A stretch of DNA of 64,000 nt from Thalassotalea fonticola (lineage in GTDB: Bacteria; Pseudomonadota; Gammaproteobacteria; Enterobacterales; Alteromonadaceae), in the NCBI RefSeq assembly GCF_032911225.1, contig NZ_CP136600.1:3534001-3598000 (forward strand), written 5' to 3'. The notes below the pieces were generated by a model. It made no database searches. It was given only the letters and a program-made list of their open reading frames with translations, and was not told where the DNA came from. How positions within the stretch are numbered: position 1 is the stretch's first letter; every line of letters starts with the position of its first letter. Made by a program: the position numbers and the translations under genes. This document shows positions 44,994 to 52,719 of the stretch, piece after piece.

Positions 44994-46889
44994 TTATGAC
45001 GCGTTGAATTGCTGGGTAAAAAACTTCAGCTGATTTCTTATGTTTAGTGTGCTTTCTACTTGCAAGTTGATTTTACTTGGGTCTACTTGATAGTTTTTCC
45101 CGTAATACATTTGGTAAAAGGTCAAGCTACCCATAACTTCTACCGCAAATATTTCATTGTTGGTGGCGTTTAATAGTGCAATTAAAGTATCAGTCATATT
45201 GCTTTGTTCAACTTGGGCTAAATACTCCGCGGCTGCATATTTTACATAAGGGTTATCGGCTTTTAATAACGCTGTAATTTGTGCTGACAGACTTTTGGCT
45301 TGCTGTTTAAACGTTGCTGCGGTTTTAATCGCCCAGAATTGTTGCATTACATCCTTGCTGGTAAGTAACTTGGCTAACCGCTGTTTTACTTGGTCAAAAG
45401 GTTGTAATGCCATATCGGCAATGGTGATTAACTTGGCAATATCTTTTTGCTGTTGCTGGCTAAATGTTGTCGGGTTTTCGAAAGCGTGGGTCAGTAAATA
45501 GCTTTCTGGGTAAAAACCCAGATCAGGCATGGCTTTTAGTTGTCGTTGCAACGATTGGCGCAAATTCACAAGCAATGCTTTGTATTCTGCTTTTCCCGCC
45601 AGGTTATTCACCTGATGCGGATCGTTTTCTACGTCATACAATTCTTCTAATTGTTTAGGTTCAAAAAATTGGCTTTGCGCGGCATTTAATTTACCTAGTT
45701 GGTATTGTTCACGCCAGTCGCGATAGGCCATTTGACGATAGCGATACTGGTTTTGCGCGCCATGCGGTAAGTGCGGTTGGTAATTACGGTTATATAAATA
45801 CTTACCTTTGCGTAATGAGCGGATAAGGTCTACTTTTTCATCAAATCTGTCGGCATAAGCGATAGACTCATCACTTTCTGCGACCATTTTTGCCGAAGTA
45901 TTTACTCCTAAAAACGGCGTGCCATCTAAATGTTCTGGAATAGGAATGCCAGCTAAGTTAATTGCAGTGGCACTTAAATCGACAAAATCAACAATGCCAG
46001 CAGTACGAGAGCCTTGCTTAAAGTCGGTTAAATGGGCGTAATTTTTCGGGATATGCACTACTAACGGCACCCTTAAGCCTGAGTCAAATAAGTAGCCCTT
46101 ACTTCTTGGTAATACGCCGCCGTGATCACCAAAATAAAAGACAAACGTATCATCGAGTAAGTTGTCCTTGGCTAATTTGCTCACTACTGAGCCAACCCAA
46201 TCGTCCATTGCTACCATTCGGTCTAAATAGTGCGCATAGGTGTAGCGACTAATTTCAGTATCTTGCAAGTAGTCGGGCAGAGTAACGGCTTTCGGATCAT
46301 GACCTAACTTTTCAGGCGTCATTTTTTTAAAATGTAAGCTGCCTTCATGCGTATGACTTTTGCTTTCCATATAAAAGAATGGTTGTTCTGTGTGTTCGCG
46401 ATCTTGCCATGAAGATTTGCGTTTACTTTTGCTCCAACCGTTATCGTCAATCAAAATGTTGTAATCGGTTTTAGCGTTATTGGCAGTAAAGTAGCCTGCT
46501 TCACGCAAATATTGGTGGAAAAATTTGAAGCCATTTTTAGGCTCTGAATGTGCCATTTTTCGGTGGTATTGTGCTGCCAGCTTTGGCGCATAAACACCGG
46601 TAGCTAGTGTCGTTCGGGCAACTGAGCATACTGCACCATTGGAAAACGCATTGTCAAAGGTGATTCCAGTCTCAGCAAGAGCTTCTATATTTGGTGCTTT
46701 GGCACCGCCTTTAAAAAAATGCGCCAAATAATGACTGGAGTTATCTTCTGATACTAACCAGACAATATTGGGCTTACCTTTACTAGTCTTTTCATTAACT
46801 TGTTGTTTTTGATGGGCTAAGCCGCTAGCCGAAGTCAATACAAGGGAGAGCTGGATAATAGTGATAAATGATTTTTTTAAGAAACACAT
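44994..46889 (-). CDS. S1-type sulfatase with non-canonical active-site motif
   Basis: A 631-residue exported protein with a signal peptide ending near residue 27. The alkaline-phosphatase-like core is clear: W-L-V-S-E-D-N near residue 44 and Y-F-G-D-H-G-G near 275. At the formylglycine position the sequence reads C88-S-V-A-R in place of the usual C-x-P-S/A-R. The C-terminal 150 residues form a helical HEAT-like repeat region (A-A-A-E-Y-L-A-Q). It is the first gene of the operon ending with the ImpA-like peptidase. Activity depends on whether the altered motif is modified. No clear ribosome site is visible. Confidence 0.78.
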   Translation of the reverse strand: MCFLKKSFITIIQLSLVLTSASGLAHQKQQVNEKTSKGKPNIVWLVSEDNSSHYLAHFFKGGAKAPNIEALAETGITFDNAFSNGAVCSVARTTLATGVYAPKLAAQYHRKMAHSEPKNGFKFFHQYLREAGYFTANNAKTDYNILIDDNGWSKSKRKSSWQDREHTEQPFFYMESKSHTHEGSLHFKKMTPEKLGHDPKAVTLPDYLQDTEISRYTYAHYLDRMVAMDDWVGSVVSKLAKDNLLDDTFVFYFGDHGGVLPRSKGYLFDSGLRVPLVVHIPKNYAHLTDFKQGSRTAGIVDFVDLSATAINLAGIPIPEHLDGTPFLGVNTSAKMVAESDESIAYADRFDEKVDLIRSLRKGKYLYNRNYQPHLPHGAQNQYRYRQMAYRDWREQYQLGKLNAAQSQFFEPKQLEELYDVENDPHQVNNLAGKAEYKALLVNLRQSLQRQLKAMPDLGFYPESYLLTHAFENPTTFSQQQQKDIAKLITIADMALQPFDQVKQRLAKLLTSKDVMQQFWAIKTAATFKQQAKSLSAQITALLKADNPYVKYAAAEYLAQVEQSNMTDTLIALLNATNNEIFAVEVMGSLTFYQMYYGKNYQVDPSKINLQVESTLNIRNQLKFFTQQFNAS

Positions 46890-47026
46890 AAATAGATTAA
46901 TACTTTGTTAATGAAAGTTAACATACTTACACAATATTTCATTCAGTGCAAGTTTGTAGGTTTCACTATCTTTCGAAAGTGCGCTGATGTATATTGCTGT
47001 TAAACAATATCACATGAGAAACTTCT
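46890..47026. promoter_or_regulatory. divergent promoter region between the sulfatase and the lectin-M60 gene
   Basis: This 137-bp interval drives two glycoprotein-degradation transcripts. It holds the palindrome CTTTCGAAAG (46970-46979) and the inverted repeat ATATTG (46991-46996) / CAATAT (47005-47010). Either could bind a shared regulator; neither has been seen elsewhere in the window. Confidence 0.45.
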
Positions 47027-48958
47027 ATGCCCCGACGTTTATACAAAGGAATTTATCTAGCCGCTATTGTGCCAGCATTAGCCAGTAGTCAACTTTTTGC
47101 TAACCTTGACGGTGCAGCTACTTCAAATACTAAGTCATTTACCGAGCAACTTATTGTTAGCCAAGCATTATCATCTTCGTGTCTTGATGCAGTAAATTCA
47201 ACCGTAACTTTGAGCTACTGTAATGCAAACCAAACTAGTCAGTTATGGAGTTACAATGCAGCGGCGCAGCAATTGGTGAATAAAGCCAGCGGTCAATGCG
47301 TTAGCAAGCATAAAAACCAGCTGAAGTTATTCCGCTGTAATAATAGCGATGAACAAAACTGGTCTTTAGATAACGACTCATTTAGTCAAAACCGATGGGC
47401 ATTTGATGTAAATGCTAAAAATAACACTGTTATTATCTACCCTGCACATGGTGGCAGTAATCAGCGTTGGTTAGTACCATCACAAGCGAAAAGTTATATT
47501 AAGCAGCACAATTTGCCCGCAGCTAATTACCCACTTAAGCTTGAAGATAGTACAGCAATCGAGCTTGATGTTAAAAAAGATCTGATTAACCGATTAACGC
47601 CGCTTAACCAAGCATTTCCTTACCCTAGAGATGTCAGTGAATTTCCTGGTGCAGTTAAAGACAGCACGCCTAGGATCAGTAAAACCGTATCGATTGACAG
47701 GCATTATTATGAAATGGACATCCCCAGTATTATCACCCGTAAGCACTGGACCAGTACTGGTTTATACGCCGCTGCCGGCGATATTATCAATATAGATGTA
47801 TTAACAGACGACTTGGCCAAGACAGACAGCTTATTTGCCATAATCAATGTTCATACCGACGTGCTCAGTGCTGGCTCTGGCAATGTTAAGAAAACTGGAG
47901 AAATCAGACGCTACCCGAATGTCAGCAGTAAAACTTTATTAAAGCCGGGTAGTAACAAGTTACGCAGCCAATATGGCGGACAAGTGATCATCTATTCTGC
48001 CAGCCCAGTAAACACCTCTATTGATATTGCCATTAGTAATGTTGTGGAAGCACCTCATTTTAAGTTAGGTCGTGATAGCAATGCTGATTGGTCAGCCATT
48101 CAATCTAAGCCTGCTCCATGGGGTGTGTTAGAGGGCAATGGTGTGTATCTTGATTTACCTAAATCAGCACTTGAACAAATATCCGATCCAGAAGCATTGT
48201 TAAGTACCTTTGATCAAGGTCTCGATATGATCCATTACCTTGCCGGCTTTGATAATAATACCAGCAAAGGGCCACACCAAAAACCGACAATAAAAGAGCG
48301 TTTTGTCGATGATGTACAAATCACTGCCGGATTTGCTCATGCTAATTATCCGATCATGACCAGTCCTGGCTGGGAGCTTCATTCGGTAGAAAAGGTGCAA
48401 CAGCAGGGGTGGGGGAACTGGCATGAGCTAGGCCATAACTATCAACAGTTTTGTTTATGGAGCAGACCATTTGGCAGTGAATCTACCAACAATATTTATT
48501 CGCTATTCGTACAAGAAAAGTTAAACGCACAATCACGAATCCAAAATGAGAAGCGCTACAGCAAGGCAATAAAAAAACTTGCCAGCAATGACTTTGATTT
48601 TGTCAAAGATGCTGGTGCTTGGGATAAGTTGGTATTTATTATGCAAATAAAACATGCATTTCCTGATTTGGGCTGGGATGTGTTTAGACAGCTTAATCGT
48701 CGTTTTCGTGAATTAAATAAGCGGCAACAAGATCTGGTTTGTGCAACGGATGCGGCCAGTTTTGATATCACTTTTGAACTGTTAAGTGAAATCACCCAAT
48801 ATGATTTAACTCAGCACTTTAAAGCCTGGAAAGTACCTGTTTCAGAGCAAAGTTACGCTAAAGTCGCTAGCATGAAATTGCCAAGCCCTACGCTCGATAT
48901 CTCTGCAATTAACCCTGAACCTAAAAGTGGTCGCAATGTTCAGCGTATTGCTAAATAA
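47027..48958 (+). CDS. M60-like mucinase-type metallopeptidase with N-terminal ricin-type lectin domain
   Basis: A 643-residue protein with a Sec signal (near residue 25). Residues about 45-155 form a ricin-type beta-trefoil with three Q-x-W-like motifs (S-Q-L-W, E-Q-N-W, N-Q-R-W). The catalytic region is M60-like: H466-E467-L-G-H470-N-Y-Q-Q followed by E485 in S-E-S-T-N-N-I-Y-S-L, matching HExxH...E. M60 enzymes act on mucin-type O-glycoproteins. It is divergent from the sulfatase operon and ends in a bidirectional terminator. The lectin domain should target glycans, and the specific ligand is unknown. Confidence 0.85.
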   Translation: MPRRLYKGIYLAAIVPALASSQLFANLDGAATSNTKSFTEQLIVSQALSSSCLDAVNSTVTLSYCNANQTSQLWSYNAAAQQLVNKASGQCVSKHKNQLKLFRCNNSDEQNWSLDNDSFSQNRWAFDVNAKNNTVIIYPAHGGSNQRWLVPSQAKSYIKQHNLPAANYPLKLEDSTAIELDVKKDLINRLTPLNQAFPYPRDVSEFPGAVKDSTPRISKTVSIDRHYYEMDIPSIITRKHWTSTGLYAAAGDIINIDVLTDDLAKTDSLFAIINVHTDVLSAGSGNVKKTGEIRRYPNVSSKTLLKPGSNKLRSQYGGQVIIYSASPVNTSIDIAISNVVEAPHFKLGRDSNADWSAIQSKPAPWGVLEGNGVYLDLPKSALEQISDPEALLSTFDQGLDMIHYLAGFDNNTSKGPHQKPTIKERFVDDVQITAGFAHANYPIMTSPGWELHSVEKVQQQGWGNWHELGHNYQQFCLWSRPFGSESTNNIYSLFVQEKLNAQSRIQNEKRYSKAIKKLASNDFDFVKDAGAWDKLVFIMQIKHAFPDLGWDVFRQLNRRFRELNKRQQDLVCATDAASFDITFELLSEITQYDLTQHFKAWKVPVSEQSYAKVASMKLPSPTLDISAINPEPKSGRNVQRIAK

Positions 48959-48990
48959 CCATTAGATGAGCATTACGTTAATCTAATAAA

Positions 48991-49022
48991 AAGTCCGTAT
49001 TCAGTTAACTGAGTACGGACTT
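48991..49022. terminator. bidirectional terminator between the M60-like and EF-hand genes
   Basis: AAGTCCGTA (48991-48999) pairs with TACGGACTT (49014-49022), and inner TTCAG/CTGAG extends the stem around TTAA. A T7 tract follows on the plus strand and a shorter T-run on the minus strand. Confidence 0.9.
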
Positions 49023-49055
49023 TTTTTAAGCTGAGAACTGAGGTATTAGTTCAGA

Positions 49056-49364
49056 CTATTTCTTTTTCTTCGTTTGCTTTTCTTTCATTTTTTGCCAATA
49101 ACTTGAATATTCATCAAGGCTAATTTGTTTATCGCTGTTAGCATCGATGGCTTTGAATAATTTTTGTTTTTTCTTAACCTTATCACCTGATAAGGTTTTG
49201 CCTTTGGCATTCTTAACACTAAACTCTTCCATAGAAAGAACGTTATCGTTATTGCTGTCGTATTGTTTGAAATTTGCTAACTGCTTTTCGCTAGCCGCTT
49301 GCACCGATAATGGGCTTGCAATAGCGACAACTAAACTGGCTATGATCATTATATTCTTTAACAT
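49056..49364 (-). CDS. small exported EF-hand protein
   Basis: About 102 residues with a Sec signal ending near residue 24 (V-Q-A-A). Two EF-hand loops follow: D-S-N-N-D-N-V-L-S-M-E-E-F (about 37-49) and D-A-N-S-D-K-Q-I-S-L-D-E-Y (about 76-88), with a lysine-rich tail. The start is the ATG at 49364, preceded by GGGAG; an upstream TTG is less likely. It is a paralogue of the gene at 57224 and lies downstream of a metzincin, so it may bind calcium with or for the peptidases. No enzyme activity is seen. Confidence 0.78.
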   Translation of the reverse strand: MLKNIMIIASLVVAIASPLSVQAASEKQLANFKQYDSNNDNVLSMEEFSVKNAKGKTLSGDKVKKKQKLFKAIDANSDKQISLDEYSSYWQKMKEKQTKKKK

Positions 49365-49412
49365 TTTGACTCCCAATAGACTGGTTTTGTAGTTTTTTTT
49401 AAGGGGTATTAA

Positions 49413-49439
49413 GCAGACACCTCACCATGAGGTGCCTGC
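49413..49439 (-). terminator. hairpin after the 967-residue metzincin gene
   Basis: GCAGACACCTCA (49413-49424) and TGAGGTGCCTGC (49428-49439) pair over 12 bp with one mismatch and a tight CCA loop, 7 bp beyond the stop. The U-run is short, so termination may be partial and allow read-through to the EF-hand gene. Confidence 0.6.
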
Positions 49440-49446
49440 CTAGGCC

Positions 49447-52350
49447 TTATGGATTACTAATTTCACTGACCTGAATGTTATCAATTAAGGTACGGCCGGC
49501 ACTTTCTTCAACCGAAATTTGCAACCAAAGTGGTCCTCCAACGGTATAACCTGAGCCTGTTGACAGTGTTATTGTATGCTCCGCCGTACTACCTGAACTT
49601 GGCGGCGTTATAATTGCTGAGCTGGTAATTAAGCTGGCACCAACAATATTGATCAATGGGTTACTACTAATTTTGGCATTCGTATCGGCCGCTAAAGCCG
49701 GGTCGCCACCAGTTAATAAATGCACCGTTACATCATGAGCACCAGTATCGGTTTTAGCACCTAAGATAAAGCTAATGTCTAAATCCACATTTTCTAGGTA
49801 AGTGCCTATTTGTTGATAAACCCAACGACCATTACCTAACTCTATCCAGTTAAAACCATACGGTGTTTCTGGGTGAGTAGCACTGTCTTCATGCTGCGTA
49901 TTCGTATAATTTAGCGCATCAAACCACTCATCAATATCGCTAGACATTGCCCCTGATGCTAAAGTCTCATCTTCAGCGCTGCCATTCTTAATTGGCGGGT
50001 TAGACAATACACTAGGCGTTAACGTATCAAACCACCATACATCACCAGTAACTCTTGAGCTACCACCAATTTTAGCATCTATACGCCAATAGTAACGTGT
50101 ACCAGCATCTAATGTAGGTGTATATGATGTGCTTGAAACTTTCCCCATATAGACACCATTTTGGTCATTCTTTTTATGACCTGCCGTTGCTACCGCAGTT
50201 TGGTCAGTACCAAAATAAACTTCGTAATCTGAGGCATCCGGATTACTTAGCCAATTCAAGCTACTATTTAGCGCAACGTCAATATATCCAGTTTCTGGCG
50301 TGTGATCACTGGTCGTATCCTGAGTACCAGGGTTGTTATACAAATCACTGACTTCACTGCTTGATAATGGCTTAGTATAAATACGCACTTCATCAATGGT
50401 CATCGAACTATCCACTTGTTTTTTATCTTTATACCACTCAAAAATGGTTAATGGATGATGACTTTCAATAATATGATCATAGATGGTTGTGCCAAACGTC
50501 GTGGTTGATAGTGCTTGATTGTTAACCCAGGCACTCAGTTGCCCAGTGTCACGGTCGATAACCATGGCTAAATGGTACCAAGTATCAGCTTGAATAGCGG
50601 TATCTGAATCTAAATTAAATTGACCATTTTGATAGGTGGCAAGATTATCAACATCGAAAAGTGTATTGCCAACAAACCTAAACTTACCTTCTTCAGTTAG
50701 TGCAATTGTCCAACCAGATCGTGGGTTATCAAGCTTCGCTTCGTTAAATGCGCCGCCTTTTTGAATGATGGGCGTATTCGTTGTCGGTACCACTGGGAAC
50801 TTAACCCAAAGTGAGACACTTAAATCGCCAGCCATAGGGTCACCTACGTTATTGAACTCTGCTAAGACCTGTTCATTATTACCAGAGACCGTACGCGCAA
50901 GTGCACTACCAACAACGCCGGTAACGGAGCTGCCATCGTTTGAGTTGAACGTCATGTCATCAACAAGTTCACCGTGAGCTTGAAAAGGACCGCTATCGGT
51001 AATCGTTGTGCCCGATGTTTCATCAAAGGTAAAGTGTGACGCAAGGCCATCATCATGAACCACCACTTTTATGTAACCTGTACGGTTACTAATACCGGTA
51101 GCATCGGTAACGTGATAGGCCAAGGTATCTGTACCTTGCCAGTTAGCTGCAGGTGTATACGTTACTTTGCCATTACTAATAACCGCACTGCCACCGTTAC
51201 TGGTTACAGCATCAACATAAGAGATGTGAATGGCATCACCATTACCATCATAGTCGTTTTCTAATACGTCAATATTGATACTGGTATTTTTGTTTCCTAT
51301 AACGTAATCCTCCATCGCATAAGGCGGCAAAGGCGAACTGTATATTACGCCTGGCGAGTCAGTTTCTGAAATGGTGTCGATATACGAAAAAACTTGCTGT
51401 ACTGATTTAGTCCCCATATTAGAGCGGGTAGAACCGACAGATAAATTACTGCCCATAGCATCTAACCTATCCATATAATGCCCGGCTCCCAACGCATGGC
51501 CTAATTCATGCGGAGATGACTTTGCATTGGCAGACGTTGTACCATTAGTATGTCTACCGCCCGCCCAAGCTCTGCCTGAAGCGCCGGCTGAACCTGGTGC
51601 TTTAAAAAATGTCGGTATACTAAACTTTTCACCCAATGGCGCTAACTCGTCATACCAAACCTTATGGTAGTTGGTCGGATTTACCTCTAAATTAACTACC
51701 ATGCCATTAAATTCAAGCGCTAATCCAACATCACGCGAATAAGCAAAGTCATGATCATTAAAGCGTTGCTCTGCACGAGCAACGGCGGCTTCAACACTGC
51801 CCATTTCAAGGTAATACGAATTATCGATGGTCGCTGCGTAATTCAACCTGCGCATAGCACTTGACGGCACTAAATAATTGCTGGTTGTAGGCACCGTGCG
51901 AGTAACCACTAGCGGCGTTTCAATATTGCCGGTGCCAGTGGGGTTGGTACCATCCCCACCTGAAATGGTTACAGGAACACTTTCTAACATATAGTTAATT
52001 ATCTTCCCGTCACTAAGGTTAGCATTCATGGTTAGGTTGCCAGGTTCAATATTGGCATTAACCCGCATTGACGGATCATCCTCAACGTAACCACGATAAG
52101 TACGCACTTCTGGTGGAGTAATTTGCACAAAACCATTAACCGAATCCCACGTCATTAACTTATAATCGGTGGCAGAACGCATAGAGCGTTTGGTTAAAAT
52201 TAATGTTTCGTCTTGACCATCGGCGTCAATATCACCAACGTTAATGGTGAGATTATCGGGCAAAACGGCATGACTCGCCATCGGTAAAGCGAGCAATAAG
52301 GCTGCTGAGAGCACTTTGATTGCGGGGAGTTTTGATAACTTTTGTACCAT
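49447..52350 (-). CDS. metzincin metallopeptidase with cadherin-like and LamG-like domains
   Basis: A 967-residue exported protein (signal ending S-H-A, near residue 28). It has the same block order as the 41446 metzincin but without the two leading cadherin-like modules and without a lipobox: conserved N-terminal block, zinc site H281-E-L-G-H285-A-L-G-A-G-H291 with Met-turn M299, Big_9-like domain, LamG-like domain, FN3-like segment and the same jelly-roll-like C-terminus ending with D-N-I-Q. It is probably secreted or loosely surface-bound. A 369-bp promoter region precedes it, so it likely forms its own transcript with the EF-hand gene after it. Confidence 0.75.
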   Translation of the reverse strand: MVQKLSKLPAIKVLSAALLLALPMASHAVLPDNLTINVGDIDADGQDETLILTKRSMRSATDYKLMTWDSVNGFVQITPPEVRTYRGYVEDDPSMRVNANIEPGNLTMNANLSDGKIINYMLESVPVTISGGDGTNPTGTGNIETPLVVTRTVPTTSNYLVPSSAMRRLNYAATIDNSYYLEMGSVEAAVARAEQRFNDHDFAYSRDVGLALEFNGMVVNLEVNPTNYHKVWYDELAPLGEKFSIPTFFKAPGSAGASGRAWAGGRHTNGTTSANAKSSPHELGHALGAGHYMDRLDAMGSNLSVGSTRSNMGTKSVQQVFSYIDTISETDSPGVIYSSPLPPYAMEDYVIGNKNTSINIDVLENDYDGNGDAIHISYVDAVTSNGGSAVISNGKVTYTPAANWQGTDTLAYHVTDATGISNRTGYIKVVVHDDGLASHFTFDETSGTTITDSGPFQAHGELVDDMTFNSNDGSSVTGVVGSALARTVSGNNEQVLAEFNNVGDPMAGDLSVSLWVKFPVVPTTNTPIIQKGGAFNEAKLDNPRSGWTIALTEEGKFRFVGNTLFDVDNLATYQNGQFNLDSDTAIQADTWYHLAMVIDRDTGQLSAWVNNQALSTTTFGTTIYDHIIESHHPLTIFEWYKDKKQVDSSMTIDEVRIYTKPLSSSEVSDLYNNPGTQDTTSDHTPETGYIDVALNSSLNWLSNPDASDYEVYFGTDQTAVATAGHKKNDQNGVYMGKVSSTSYTPTLDAGTRYYWRIDAKIGGSSRVTGDVWWFDTLTPSVLSNPPIKNGSAEDETLASGAMSSDIDEWFDALNYTNTQHEDSATHPETPYGFNWIELGNGRWVYQQIGTYLENVDLDISFILGAKTDTGAHDVTVHLLTGGDPALAADTNAKISSNPLINIVGASLITSSAIITPPSSGSTAEHTITLSTGSGYTVGGPLWLQISVEESAGRTLIDNIQVSEISNP

Positions 52351-52719
52351 AATTACATATCCTTCTACTTGTTATATTTTTATTTGCTTTTCACCGTCCT
52401 TAGTGTTGATAGTCCATCATTGTTTTATTGTTGTTTTATTCTGTTGAGCATTATTAAATATCATCTATAGATACTTAATGAATAATTATATATTTACATA
52501 ACTTTACAAAACTAGCAAATATATCTTTCATATGATTACGGTGATAGGTAATTTTACTTTCACTTTGTGTGAAGGGTTAGAAGGAAGAGGTTGGTTAATC
52601 TGAAATAAGCTTAACGAAACAGAAATTAAAATAGCGGTTTAGAAGGAGTTATCAGACGCGAGTTTAGACAAGTTAACCCGAGCCCTAAATAGTAGGATCA
52701 GGTTAACTTAGTTAGGTTA
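52351..52719. other. 369-bp region upstream of the 967-residue metzincin gene
   Basis: AT-rich, no gene seen. It must hold the promoter for the minus-strand metzincin gene. At its right end AAGTTAACC (52670-52678) and GGTTAACTT (52701-52709) form a 9-bp inverted repeat with a 22-nt spacer, just after the stop of the next gene upstream; no U-run follows. Confidence 0.5.

Noticed and set aside
41446..52350. StcE/M66 mucinase identity for the metzincins
   Set aside because: The zinc motif type is shared by many metzincins, and I could not recognise other M66 features, so only the general class is claimed.
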